Below, piece after piece: positions 1-11,479 of a stretch of 42,013 bases of DNA (its first letter is position 1; every line of letters begins with the position of its first letter). The stretch covers positions 1,246,082 to 1,288,094 of the forward strand of contig BFEA01000125.1 of NCBI GenBank assembly GCA_003427395.1, given 5' to 3'. The position numbers and the translations under genes were made by a program. The notes under the pieces were generated by a model that was not told the DNA's origin, did no database searches, and saw only the letters and a program-made list of their open reading frames with translations. Source of the stretch: Chara braunii. Lineage: Eukaryota; Streptophyta; Charophyceae; Charales; Characeae.

Positions 1-57
1 TGCTGCACACATGTTTGCATACATGTGAAGTGTGAAAGATATCGAGTCTGATTGCAC

Positions 58-116
<59 letters not shown>
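58..116. repeat. (TAA)n microsatellite
   Basis: An uninterrupted TAA/ATA run of about 58 bases. The matching run in the other repeat copy is at about 13069-13139 and is interrupted by CAT and ATATT variants. Confidence 0.95.
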
Positions 117-117
<1 letters not shown>

Positions 118-962
118 CGTGAAAATGAGTGATAGCGAACTTCAGTAACCAAGCAACATTATACACATGAGACCAGATAGTCATGACCTCGGACCAAAAG
201 CAGAACTGCATACGAGTCCCACCAAATAAGAACACAGCAAAAGCTCGTAATTGACAATGCTGGAATAGTTTCATCATCATCAACACCGAACCAATGTCAA
301 TATCCTATATGGCGCTCGGCGCCTAGACTACAGATGACAGATCCTATATAGCCTACTCTACGATGCCGAAGATGACGACAACAGCTTTCCCGAAGCACGA
401 GCAGATAGCGGCAAAATGTCGCACGCTTCCAACACCAGGTATGTCTCTCGCACCACTCACAACCTCGTTCCCCAACTCAAGATGCCACGTGTCCCCAAGG
501 ACCACCACGCGCCCCCTTCTTCTTTTCCCTCTCTCACATACATTCTCCTTCCCTCTCCCTCTCTCTCTCTCTCCAGAGTCACATAACGGACAACTTGGCA
601 CAGTCCCCACCCCGCTTCTCTCTCTCACTCTCTCTCACACACACACGCATACATATTCACTTGCTTGTACACACACATACGCATACATATTCACTTGCCT
701 GTACACACATGCACGTACACACGTACGTGTGCACAATGTACTTTTCCACATTCTTGTGGCAGGTTCCTTCAATTTCATTCACCCTATCGGTGGAAGTCTC
801 GTGAAGCCAACCGCGATTGTCGACACTCACACACACACACACACATACACACCACACATTTAGCAATGTATAAACCCTTGTTTGGAGGTAGATTAATTCG
901 ATCTTGTTTTCCCTATGGATAAAAGTGTCATGGAGTAGACCGAGGGATGGGAGACTTACCTG

Positions 963-966
<4 letters not shown>

Positions 967-1032
<66 letters not shown>
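967..1032. repeat. (CT)n microsatellite ending in TGCAG
   Basis: About 64 bases of CT dinucleotides followed by CTGCAG. In the second copy the run is under 20 bases, but the flanks ACTTACCTGCTCTTT and CTGCAGTC are kept. Confidence 0.95.
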
Positions 1033-1035
<3 letters not shown>

Positions 1036-1036
1036 G

Positions 1037-1177
1037 TCTGATCTGTCACGAAACTCAACCCAGTGTGATCGCAGCACGGGCACGATGGCCACAACGTGCA
1101 TTTCAACAAGTCGGCGATGACGGGCCCAACCTCGCGGTGCCATCGTGGACTGCAAGGGAGAGCGCACCTCCTGCAAG
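1037..1177 (+). other. Exon-like conserved segment, copy 1
   Basis: These 141 bases lie between a polypyrimidine tract ending CTGCAG (acceptor-like) and AG|GTAAGTC (donor-like). Copy 2 at 14034-14174 has exactly the same length with about 14 substitutions and no indels, although the microsatellites on both sides vary widely. One frame is open through copy 1, but copy 2 has a stop in that frame. A spliced non-coding RNA or a decayed exon would fit. No protein family is recognised. Confidence 0.35.
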
Positions 1178-2671
1178 GTAAGTCAACCTCTCCCCTTGTC
1201 TCCTCCTCCTCCTCCTCCTCCTCCTCCTCTTCTTCTTCTTCTTATTCTTTTTTTTTTTTTTTTTTCTTCTTCTTCTTCTGCTTCTTCTACTCACGCTGTG
1301 TTGTTATCCGCCCCGTGGCATTCTCCTCTCCTACTCGCTTGCTATGGTCTTTCCTCATTCTCAGTGTGCCCTCCTTCCTCCTCACTTGCGTACACCCCTT
1401 TGGTCGTTTTTTCCACTCACGAGTTTTTTTTTCTTCTTTCTTTCTCAAGTCTTATTCTTCTCCTTCTTCTGCGCGGCTATCCCGGTCTTGCCATTTCACG
1501 CACTCTGGCTCCTTCTCACTGCGCCCCCTTCAACGGCGTGGCCATCTCCTTCTTCCGTGCTGTGAACTTTTTTTCTTTTTATCCAAATTTCCCCCACGTG
1601 CTAACTCGTCCACTTCTTGCTCGCCATCTCCTCTTCTCGCGTGCGCAACCCTCGTTTTCTTCGATTCTCTACGCACGCACGCCCGCACATTCGACTCCTC
1701 TCTCCTTCTTCCCCTTCTCTCTATCTCCTTCTTCTTCTCCTCCTCCTTCTTCTTCGTGCGCCTTTGTCTTCTACTACTACTAACTTTGTGCATGCATGTG
1801 TTCTTCCTACCACGCCTTTCTCCCCCACTCTACGTTGTCATCTCCCTCCTTACTTTCATCGCGCTTCTTTCCCCCATTCCTTCGCGCGGTCCATCTCTGC
1901 CCTCTCACGCTTTTCTTTCCACACGCACTTTCTTCCGACTATCGCTACCCCTGCGAGAACGCCTTCTTCCTCGCTTCGCCTGTACGCACGTCATAGTCAC
2001 ATGCCAGTGCACGCACCACCACTAGCTGCTCACGCGCGTTGTGTTCCTCCTCCCAGCTCACTCGAGGGTGTGAGCCGGTATCAAGCGGCCACGTCTCCAC
2101 AGCCTCGATGGGAATGAACTTTCCAATGGTTGTGTTGCGGATTCATCGATTCGAACGAGTCTCATGAAGTACGAGATTGAAAGAAAGGAAAAAACAATTT
2201 GAATGATAATTAAAAAAAAAAAAAAAAAAAGAATCTAACTATAACCAACGAAAATAAAAGAACAGAATCTAACTACTAACTGTCTGCACATGCCAAATGT
2301 CGTACCTCTGCTACACTCGACTCCAACTGACTAACTCTAACTAACTCTACTATTGAGGTCACGGGTTCAAGCCCCGGTCTTTCGAAACCGAGCAAAACAA
2401 AAGCAGAGCTCCCTTTCAAAAGGGGCTAGCTCAGGGTCAAGCAGATTCGATCCCTGAGTCAGTTACTTAGCAGCCTACACCCAAACCTACTAAGTTAGCT
2501 CCTGCTTCAGGTAGGAGTGGGGCAACTCAGATATATGTAAGGGTAGTGAGGCTCAGTCCGCCCAATGACCCGAGCCCATTTCCGAGTCTGTGCATGCGCG
2601 CTTGATGTTTTGCGTGCCTGTCTGAGTGCTTGTCGACTGGAGTGTGTGTGTGTGTGTGAACCGCAGTCTGT

Positions 2672-2713
2672 GTGTGTCCTGCAGGTCTGCGCGTGTCCCA
2701 CAGGTCTGTGCGT
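2672..2713. repeat. 19-bp minisatellite, copy 1
   Basis: Imperfect units of the form GTCTGYGCGTGTCCYGCAG. In copy 2 (about 15680-15746) one extra unit is present and the last is cut after GTCTGTGCGT by the retrotransposon insertion. Confidence 0.75.
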
Positions 2714-3195
2714 GTCCCGCAAGGACACCTGATTATTTGAGCGGCCTGACACGACGGTATTTACCTATGGCCACGACTTTGAGGGTTGCAGCGGGAAAAC
2801 ACTCAGGCAGCGGTGTCGGCCGGTATCACTCAAGCAGCAACATATGTTTAGGGAACCGGCTGCCGAGCAGAAGAAGATAAAAGTTAGCACTTTTAGTGGG
2901 CCGGTAGTGGTAGGTCGACGGTTAGTCTAAGTAGTGTGAGTCTATGGCCTATGCGGACGATACTAGAGCCTGTAATGATGTTTTTCCTCCGAAAGGGTCG
3001 GAGGCACAGGTTACTTTGAGCGGTCACGTGGTCAGGAAGTCACTGCCTAACGGCAAATCCCTTTCTACATATGGCAGGCCGAGCAGTAGCTTCAGCCTCA
3101 GGTTGAGAAATACAAGTTTGCACAATATGCCGCTTGAGCAAACGTTACTACTTCGGGCGCTATCGCAATCTCGTTGATCACACATTAATAATCAT
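2714..3195. other. Unassigned non-coding sequence
   Basis: Not covered by the second repeat copy because that copy is interrupted. It is expected to be the rest of the old LTR. The short open frame starting at 2944 reads MAYADD at its start but shows no further RT similarity. I see no gene. Confidence 0.5.
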
Positions 3196-3435
3196 CTCGA
3201 CCGTATGGTCAGAGCTTATATTAATTTATCCTGACTAACTTACGGATGATTAAGTCTCAGTGTGTTGTAAATCTACCCGACACCACATTATCCCAGTCAA
3301 CCCCTCGACCTTTTCGGTCGGAGGGTATTACTACCAATCCTATCCATCGCAGTGCGCTTCATAACAACGCGCGTACATACTTTCGAAATTTTCTCACCGA
3401 TTTACCCCGGCCTCAATGGTCGAGGAAATCGTTTC
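3196..3435. repeat. Three related hairpins with GACC/GGTC stems
   Basis: At 3196-3214 GACC pairs with GGTC around a 4-base loop, then CTC pairs with GAG past a bulged A. At 3302-3325 the same GACC/GGTC stem is extended by CCCTC/GAGGG past a bulged G. At about 3405-3426 CGGCC pairs with GGTCG around TCAAT. The architecture is shared while loops and outer stems differ. Confidence 0.45.
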
Positions 3436-3528
3436 AAGCGTCACGCTAAATCGCACACACCCTTTTCATTTTATCCAGCTTCGTCATGGTAGCCGCTGTC
3501 GTCAATGTGTCAACTGCAAAAGCACAGT

Positions 3529-3551
3529 CAAATACCCTGTAAGGGTATTTG
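3529..3551. repeat. Perfect 10-bp inverted repeat beside a possible LTR edge
   Basis: CAAATACCCT, a 3-base loop, then AGGGTATTTG. The related sequence at about 25037-25060 keeps most of the fold. Both are followed within a few bases by CCGACAG, which mirrors the other LTR end (TGTCGG). This is a weak candidate for the inner edge of the 3' LTR. Confidence 0.5.
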
Positions 3552-3860
3552 GTCCGACAGTATTCCCAGACCCTATTAAGCGACGACCCCGTCGCTAGGA
3601 GCGTTTATCATGATCGTTCATACAATTCCCCTTTAGATCGTTTCCCATGATCAAGTCGATCGATAAAATATGACATGATTGACAATGTTACTGGACAGGT
3701 GATACAATACAAAACAATACATGTACTTCTCTTTCCGTTTTGAAAGAGGAGGTAAATCCCTTTCCCAAAATAAGGCGCATCTTTGATAAGTGGATAGTCA
3801 AAATCCTAGCTCCTAAATTGAGATGTGGTCAAGATTTACATTGTCTCCCTTGATATATAC

Positions 3861-3959
3861 CACCATTGCCGATATTCTTACCCGGGTCTCCCACATACCA
3901 AAATCCCCAACCCAACTGAATGAACCAAAGGCGGGGATACTGAATTTGTACTACAATGG
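3861..3959 (-). other. tRNA-like cloverleaf, old element
   Basis: Read on the minus strand, this folds as acceptor ACCATTG/CAATGGT (7 of 7 pairs), linker TA, D-stem GTAC/GTAT, anticodon stem CCCGC/GTGGG with a 36-base loop, a 4-base variable region AGAC, and a T-arm CCGGG/ATCGG (4 of 5 pairs) with a 7-base loop. Spacing is exactly tRNA-like except for the loop. The D-stem, linker and variable region resemble nuclear tRNA-Asp, the tRNA family whose 3' end matches the primer binding site. It lies in the stretch shared with the younger element. Confidence 0.55.
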
Positions 3960-6900
3960 TGAAAATTATCAAGAGAGTCAATGATCAACTTCTTCGCACC
4001 TTTAGACTTTCTTCCTAGACCCTCGTTGGTTGTCCGTCACGGTAGAGCCAAAGAATCTGACCATTTTGACGCGGGTCTCAACCAAACCATATTACCGTCC
4101 CACCCGAAGTCTAATGCGAGGGGATCGGCAGTCTTGGTCTTAACCCACCACAGGCCGGTTGATCAGGCCAGATCTGCGGTCCACCGTGTTGTTATATTAA
4201 TAGTGGTCCCTGTATTGGTTGCGCAATGACAAGTAAATCCTATCATAAAAATTTCACATATAGTTCAAAGACTACATTCGACCCCTCTGATAACTACCTG
4301 AGTCGATTCCTTCATCAGAGTGGTCACCCCTCAGGTCTCAACTCCAGACCAAAATCGGAAGGTCCGTTGTCTGGTTATACTTGGTCAGCAGCCCACGCTG
4401 GGAGTTACGTCCCAACGATGTCAATTTTTCACCATAGGCTTGGTAATTTCAGTCTCTCAGACTGACCTCCTGAAGTGGATGAACGATGTTTAATTCATCA
4501 TATACAAAAAAAAATCATCATCAAAATATTTTCATCCTTGTCAGGTTGCCACTTCATGGATGAACGACGTTTATTCCAAAATCATAAAAAATATTTTTCA
4601 TCGTCAGGTTGCCACTCAGTGGATGAACAAGGACCATCGTCAGGTTGTTTCTCAGGGATCGTGTCCTCCAAGTCTCGATCACAGCTTAGTCAAACAGATT
4701 TCTCGGGGATCTTTCAAAATATACAAAATTTGTCTCATGTCCCAAATGAAAATATTGGCTTTCACGTCACCATTGATGCAAAAATATCTTTTTAAAACAT
4801 CAACATTTCCTGAATAAGTTCATCTCTTCGATCTCACAGACTTATCTCAGACTAACCCCATAGAGGAATGAGCGGCGCCTTTTCAAGACATTTCTTTTAT
4901 GTCTTCCCAAGGAGGACACTTATCGTGTCTGCCCAATTATATTAATGGTCAAGGGTCCAAAAAAATTTCAAGATTCAAAACTCAATTTAGGTCGCTTTCA
5001 TACTGATTCCTGAGTTTTTGTCTTTGATAAAACACTGCATGAACGTACGCATAATACTCGGATCTGAGTATTAAGCTGAAGTTATCCAAAAAGGATTACC
5101 CCTTTTCAAAGACAATCATCAAAATCGAACCACATTCCATCATCCAGATTGATATCATCAATTAGGAAATCTGTCATAAGCAACTCGTGACTGTATGCAG
5201 GTTTTCCCCCCTATTTTCACGGAACTTTATAATACTAGTGTAAATGACATTTTCCTGCCATAAATAAGGAATATAACTCAAGATAGTAAAAGAAATGTTC
5301 GAGACCGTAAGAAAAGTAAATAATATTTCATACGATACCAAAGTATTCATTCATACAAATTCAAACAAACATCAGTTGGTAACCTCATTAACAATGAGAA
5401 CAACTATTATAATTGAGACTGCACAAGAACAAATCACCGTGAAATTATAATGATGATGATGGCATAAAATATACTACTCCTTCAGGCTTAATAGGGGTAT
5501 ATCGTGCCGAGGGGTGGTATAATCCAATCAAAGGATAACATCTCAGATCCCGAGTCTCGGTTCTATGACTAAGCCTCACCACATCTCCCTCCAATTCCAG
5601 TGCTTGTACCTACCTGAACTCATTGAGCACAGCCAGACAACCCCATTCACACTCGTCTAAAGGCTGGATTGGTAAGACTATACCTTTTTAGGGTGTGATG
5701 GACCCACCTAGCATGAACCCCACTTGGGACCACTCCAAGCGTGCTCAGACTAAGTAGTAGTCGTCTCACTTACTGTCGGAGTTCAAACAAGGCCTTGAAC
5801 ACCTTCCTCCCTTTCGACGATAGTGTAGTCATCTCCCTTGTACAAGGGAAAATAACAACACCCCACTGTGGACCAGGAACATTGTTCCTGCGTGAGTCTC
5901 ACTACCGCCTACAGGACTTAACTATACCCTCTTTAAGTCTATCAGGCAATGGTATCAATCAATGTTGCAATTCTCATAAAAACAGGTTTTGCATGTTGAT
6001 CTACCTTGAGACAATTCCTTCGCTTCAAAGGTTGGTCACTCCATTCACCTTCGGTCCCATACCGAACGTGGATTCATACAGTTTTTATATTTTTATCGAG
6101 GAGAGCAATTCATAAACATATTCAGGCAGACACAAACATTCACCAAACAATCAATAAATATATACGTAACAAATTTAAACTTCACTCAACCAAGAACAAA
6201 ACATACAATGATACGTCACTTGAAACATATATCATTTATTCCCACATACAATCATTCATACCAAGTCATACATATTTACCATAGTGGGAATAAGTAGTTT
6301 TATCACTCTTTATATAAACTGAAATTCAAGGAGTCGGGTTGTCCTAAAGTGGACACTCCTATACTCTGATAATATTGAGTAACCAATCGATAAAAGTCTG
6401 AGTCTATTCATATAGCTTCAACAATAAGAGAAATAGACTCCCTATGCAATGACTCCTAAAGTTAATTCATCATCGTACTATATCATATTCAACCTCAAAC
6501 AGACACATATTTTTCACGTAAATGACCTAATATTACATTTATTATACTATTTGTCCGTAATGATTAGTCAGTCACTGAGTGTTTGATGAAATAGATAATT
6601 TATACCTCACGATCTTCTAAGGGTTAAATTGTACTTTCAATTAGCAACCTTATCAATCAGACTCCATACCAGATTAGCATGATATTTTAATAAGATCTCT
6701 ACTAAATAGTTGACCCCCTAGCTATCAAGATGACTAAGTACAGTATCACTCACTTTATTCTATTTATCTATTCATCCCTCAATATGACTATAATCGGGTT
6801 TCGAGGGCTACAATGTCACATATGCATCAAGCTTTGCTCGTTGAAAAACGTATGCTAAATGTCAAGACCGCTTTTGTACTTTGATAGATCCTAATATACA

Positions 6901-8660
6901 ATCGTTCATTACCTCTTTAATCCACCTATCATACAAAAGCGCATGACTTTTAATCATTACATCTTCACAAATTAGTTACCTCGTAAGTAAATATCTTCAT
7001 CATCAGACCATATTATGTAGAGTCTTTGAGAGGACACTTATCTCAAGCACATAATCATAGATTCATATGTCACACGATGCAACCTGAAAAGTTAGACAAC
7101 AGTCAAGAGACCGGGCCTATCATTGGGACCTATAGCATATAGCTCCAAGAATTTGACGATCTAGTTAGATTATGTAAGCAATGACTAAATAGGGTTAGTT
7201 TAATTTACAGTCTTATACTCAGATTCTATGACAAACGACCCAGCTAACGCACATAGCCTTCAAGTAGGTAGCCTAACAACTACATTTTGTCCAGGGTTCA
7301 AGAGGTCTATCATCGAACTCCAAGAAGAAATTTTTAACATTACACATCATTTTTTTTACCTTACCTTAGCAGGACCCTTTCGCGTTACTCTGGAAAAGGT
7401 ACTACAATGACGAGACATTGAGGGATTCGGTCCCTCTCACACTTCTAACAATGACCCATATTAAAAGATTCGAACCTTACTAGATCAAACGCTTTAACCA
7501 GGCTAGCTGAAGACAAGCAACATCTGAACCTACTAAGGTCGAAGTTGAGGCTCGTCGTCAGTCATCGGGTTGCTCCAAACCAAAGTCCGATGAGATAGGA
7601 CATGCTTACGTAAGGTAGACATTACGATCTAGTACTCCAATCTACTTTAATAGTCCCAGTTTATTAGGATCAATCATAATGCTACAACTATTATAATAGA
7701 TTCAAAACATCTTGAAGATATACCAGGATAGTGAGAAGGAGATATAGTGTCATCCTATTTGTAAATCTATCACTGACATTCTAAATTAAGCAAACAGATA
7801 AAAGACCTATCAAGATAATAATTCAAACACGTGACAAGACTTATATCAAGGCAAGAGAATCATCAGAGATGATTAGTAAATTTGCATAAGCAAGGTTTGA
7901 AAGCATATAAATGTAATATTACCAAGATCATCTTCTGTCATACCTCACAATGCTACCTACAGTCTAATGGGAACATAATATAACAGCTTAGCGTACGCAT
8001 GATGTAGAAATCACACGATGTGTTGTACAACATGACTGGATGGGCATAAAGGATTATGCATCATCTCGTTGTCGTGACATCTCTCGTACCAGGTTTTGAT
8101 GACTATCATGCCACCTTCTTCTAAGGTTTCCTCCCTTTCATCCTTACATCCTCGATTCATGTCCTTGCTACTAATTTGTTTCACACTAACATATCGCATT
8201 GGATCATAAGGTATAAGAACACAAAATAATTATATAAACAAACACCCCTTATAAACTCAAAGAGAAGATAATTAAGTTAGTAGAAATTCCTTCTAAGTAA
8301 TTAAGCGCGAAAGAATCATGCCTCAGGACCTATGAACTTTACAGTATACATATTATCTCGTTGCGCCTACTATCGATACAAACCAAGGATGTAGAGAGTT
8401 TTCTACCTTCTAAGGTGGTGAGCAACATATTTGAAAAGATAGTTCAACTGGACAAGGAATGAAACTCTGACATAACCCTACAACTTAGATATGACTATAG
8501 AGATACAAACAAGGAAAGAAGTGCTAACCTCCCAACAACTTAAGTCGACAGAAGATAAATACAGACAAAAGTGCAGAGTAAGCTATCGAGTTATAATGAT
8601 AAGAGACCTAGTATAGATACCTCCTTCAGGTAATCTACAATTCAGACTTTTTCAAAATGT
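3960..8660. other. AT-rich non-coding interior of the old element
   Basis: Roughly 4.7 kb with stops in all frames. The longest open frame is about 124 codons (5741-6115) and matches nothing I recognise. The first 800 bases (to about 4790) are diverged from 25300-26170 of the younger element. The rest shows no gag, RT or integrase motif. The strong AT bias would fit long-term deamination of methylated cytosines or a non-autonomous element. Confidence 0.5.
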
Positions 8661-8970
8661 GTTATATTCACGAGTCGTCCTTTGCCTAAACTTCGAATTG
8701 TCCTATGTCATAGTCTATTTTCTATGGACCTTGGTAGGTAGCCGAACCACCGGGCAATGAACATCTATTGGCATTGCCGACGTGACTTATAACTTCTTTC
8801 ACGCGTGTAAAATTCTAAGTGTCTAACCTACGGTAATTCAACTCATACATCATAAGTTATGTTAACTCATTTAAAAGTTGTCGTTTTGTCGTGATCATCG
8901 TTTTACCATTACCCGAGCTCGTTCTTGAGGACCTCAGCTGGAAAGCGAGATCCGCGGCAACGGCGCCACC
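8661..8970 (-). other. Leader region of the old element, apparently present twice
   Basis: 8880-8970 aligns with 36545-36641 of the younger element, up to and including the primer binding site. A second, more decayed match to the same leader is seen at about 8668-8760 (shared GGACC, GGTAGGTAGCCGA and a degraded GGGCAATG where the binding site would be). This suggests a tandem duplication of the leader. Confidence 0.45.
8956..8968 (-). other. Primer binding site (tRNA-Asp type), old element
   Basis: The plus strand GGCAACGGCGCCA equals the 3' end including CCA of plant-type tRNA-Asp, so the minus-strand RNA is complementary to it. Two bases (CC) separate it from the LTR end TGTCGGGCGC at 8971. 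Confidence 0.85.
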
Positions 8971-9370
8971 TGTCGGGCGCGGCGGTCCCACACCCAGACG
9001 TAGAGCATGTTAAGTGTCGGACCTCACAGTCGCATCACGCAGGAGTTTTAGAAACGTTTTAGCGAAAGACCAACTCCGACCGTGCGCACCAGCTATACCT
9101 CTCGCGGCTCTCTGCGATAGGACAGAGGTCCCGCGAGGTACAACTCACCTCCACCTGCGGGAGTTGTCACCATCCCTTATTTGGGCGTATCCCTGCTGAG
9201 CTACTGACTCACCTGTGAAGGTTTTAACTTGCAATCGCAAAGGTAAGTCAGTCGAGGGCGTTTGCTCAATCGCTATAGCATAGACATACGCGTGGTTGAA
9301 CGCCTAAGACTGACCCGTATACACGTCGGGCATCGGGGCGCTGATCTCCCGGACCGACTTACAAATCAGG
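8971..9370 (-). repeat. LTR end (U5 side) of the old element
   Basis: About 400 bases alignable with 36642-37045 and 15747-16150, sharing TGTCGGGCGC, CGGGAG and AGTCGAGGGCGTTT segments. A donor-like GGAG|GTGAGT on the minus strand at about 9143-9152 matches GGAG|GTAAGC in the younger LTRs. Similarity fades after about 9370. Confidence 0.75.
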
Positions 9371-10450
9371 TCGACTCGACTGATGAACGTTCGCTCATAC
9401 TACGCTTTGCCTAGAAATAGTTTCTATAGGGATGATTCATAACCTATCCCATTTTCAAAGCAGGATCCCTTTGAGTACTTAAATTATCAGGGGTTGCGCA
9501 TAAGACATATACCCATCCTACCTAGTGATTAAGTTCATTCTCTCTATGAAAACCTTTTAACCATAGCATACATACATGTGAAGTAAGATAAGGCTTAGTA
9601 ATTAGGCGAGTAGATGTCACATACATATAACACATTCATATAAACAGTCTGAATTCATCAAGGTAAAAACATAGGTCTTTGACCTTTTAAACATACACAG
9701 ATGAAATAAACATGAATAAAGTTTTCAACCTTAACGATAGTCCTAATCTGCTCTACAATCATGGGAAAAACGCAAGGCTGGGTACTCAAACCAAATGTAT
9801 AAAACTTGCACTGATGAAACATCTGGATCAAGGTTCAAGATAGCGTAAGCTTCTCAATGGGTTGTGGTGAATAGCGTGGCTGGTCGTTTTACTAACCTGC
9901 AAACAAATCCAAATGTATTACACAATTCTAACAGAGTAAACCATTTATTCACTCTTACCCACATTACTACATCGACATAACTCCCCCTAGGCAGCCTCTC
10001 TAACCTCGTATCAGACCAATCTCTTAGAGATAGTTGTTTAAAGGAAGAAAAGTATAAAGTTAACATCACTAATATTTTTTGCCTTATCATATGATTGCCC
10101 GCTTAAGACATGCACATACAAAACATCATCAACTCATCTGGAATAGAATCATAAGATAGATATGAGTCAAGAGATTAAGATAGCAGGACATGTCACACGG
10201 GGTCACATTCCTTCTACCTCCACATCAGTAGAATCAGGAAGCGGTCTGTGAGTAATGGATCGATTTTTTTTCAGGGCTTTCACGTTTTCCTGTCTATCGA
10301 GAAGATCAGTAACAGTATGGTAGAACACTCGGGATCTACTCATCTTCACTGGGCGTCTGCTTGTGATTGGGTAGACCTCAAGGGTCTTGCTTCGCCCATT
10401 TACTGTCTTGCATTAGATCAAGGTCTTACTACCACTTCCTTCATCCATGC
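9371..10450. other. Unassigned LTR sequence
   Basis: No gene, RNA or repeat recognised. Open frames are short and isolated. By the nested-element model this is LTR of the old element. Confidence 0.4.
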
Positions 10451-10454
10451 GGCT

Positions 10455-11190
10455 AGGCAATAGGCCAGGCATTTCGACGCCTTGCTCCTCCTACTTCCGC
10501 TTGCATTGAAGCACCGCTAGCGGGTAATAAGGCAGACTTCTCTGAGCCTTGCTACTCTTATCGCACCGTCTGTGCCATTATTGCGATAAGGCAGGCTTCT
10601 CGGAGCCTTGTTACTCTTATCGCACTGTTTGTGTCATTATTGCGATAAGGCAGGTCTCTCGGAGCCTTGTTACTCTTATCACAACTTTCGTGCCATTATT
10701 GCGATAAGGCAGGCTTCTTGGAGCCTTGCTACTTTTAGCACACTGTCCGTGCCATTATTGCGATAAGGCAGGCTTCTCGGAGCCTTACTACTCTTATCAC
10801 ACCGTCCGTGCCATTATTACGATAAGGCAGGCTTCTCGGAGCCTTGTNCATTATTGCGATAAGGCAGGCTTCTCGGAGCCTTACTACTCTTATCACACCG
10901 TCCGTGCCATTATTACGATAAGGCAGGCTTCTCGGAGCCTTGTTACTCTTATCGCTCACTTGCACTGANGCACGGCTGGTTGGTAATAAGGCAGACTTCA
11001 GGCANCCTTGCTTCTCTTATTACACTTTCCTCATCAGTACGACTAGGTGATAGGGCAGGCTTCACATAACCTTGCTCCTCCTATCACAACTTTCAGCGGA
11101 GTAAGGCCGGTTGGTAATAAGGCAGACTTCACGGAGTCTTGCTTCTCTTATTACCACCTTCCTCACGTGAGTAGACTTACGCAATAAGGA
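10455..11190. repeat. 59-bp hairpin repeat array with covarying stems
   Basis: Tandem units of about 59 bases. In a typical unit (10583-10623) GCGATAAG pairs with CTTATCGC and an inner AGGCT pairs with AGCCT. Variant units change both arms together: GGTAATAAG/CTTATTACC with inner AGACT/AGTCT at 11113-11155, and GTGATAGG/CCTATCAC at 11047-11087. There are no unique spacers as in CRISPR. A 95-base block on each side of the N at 10848 is duplicated exactly and may be an assembly artefact. Confidence 0.85.
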
Positions 11191-11268
11191 AGGTCTCTCT
11201 GTGTTTCACCACGTGTCATTGCCTTAAGAGTTGCAGTCGTAGCACAAGTCTTTGTTGCTATAATGCCG

Positions 11269-11313
11269 AAAGGTCAAGTCTACGGTCTCCCGGAAGACCC
11301 GGAAGTGACCTTT
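11269..11313. repeat. Two-tier hairpin, copy 1
   Basis: AAAGGTCA (11269-11276) pairs with TGACCTTT (11306-11313), and an inner GGTCT/AGACC encloses a 6-base loop. Diverged copy 2 at 12614-12660 keeps the fold with a paired T:A to C:G change. Confidence 0.6.
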
Positions 11314-11479
11314 GGTGAGTCTAAGTAGGCAGTCCGTAGGCAACTAGGCAAGTTGCAGTCTAACCCGACCCAGTCAGCAATACCCAGTTTCGGTCGCATT
11401 TTGTCAAGTCAGCGTGTACCATGTGGGATTGCATGCACCCCCGTGCCCAATGTCTAAAGGCAAACCTTTGACAATCCCA

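Larger units (their letters stand above)
1..2713. repeat. Long direct repeat, copy 1 (proposed part of 3' LTR of the old element)
   Basis: This block matches 13012-15746 along its whole length, beginning TGCTGCACACATG. Substitutions run near 10 percent in the one segment counted (1037-1177), and microsatellite lengths differ strongly. It contains (TAA)n, pyrimidine-rich stretches, short (CA)n, long (CT)n, (TCC)/(TTC) and poly-T runs, a poly-A run near 2211-2230, a tRNA T-arm-like GGTTCAAGCC near 2360 and a 19-bp minisatellite at its end. All open frames here are low-complexity translations of simple repeats and are not genes. Copy 1 continues past 2713, whereas copy 2 stops at 15746 because the younger element is inserted there. 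Confidence 0.85.

Noticed and set aside
363-2117. Long serine-, leucine- and phenylalanine-rich open frames (also 14075-15088)
   Set aside because: They translate CT, CTT and TCC repeats, overlap in several phases and differ between the two copies by repeat length. They are not proteins.
2341-2460. tRNA-derived SINE (GGTTCAAGCC and CTAGCTCAGGG words, also 15370-15460)
   Set aside because: The B-box-like word precedes the A-box-like word, spacing is wrong and no cloverleaf forms. Possibly tRNA-derived debris only.
2944-3177. Open frame beginning MAYADD, recalling the YADD box of reverse transcriptases
   Set aside because: Nothing before or after resembles RT, and the strand is opposite to the element. 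Chance match.
10455-11190. CRISPR-like array
   Set aside because: Units are tandem and related along their whole length with no unique spacers, and the context is eukaryotic.
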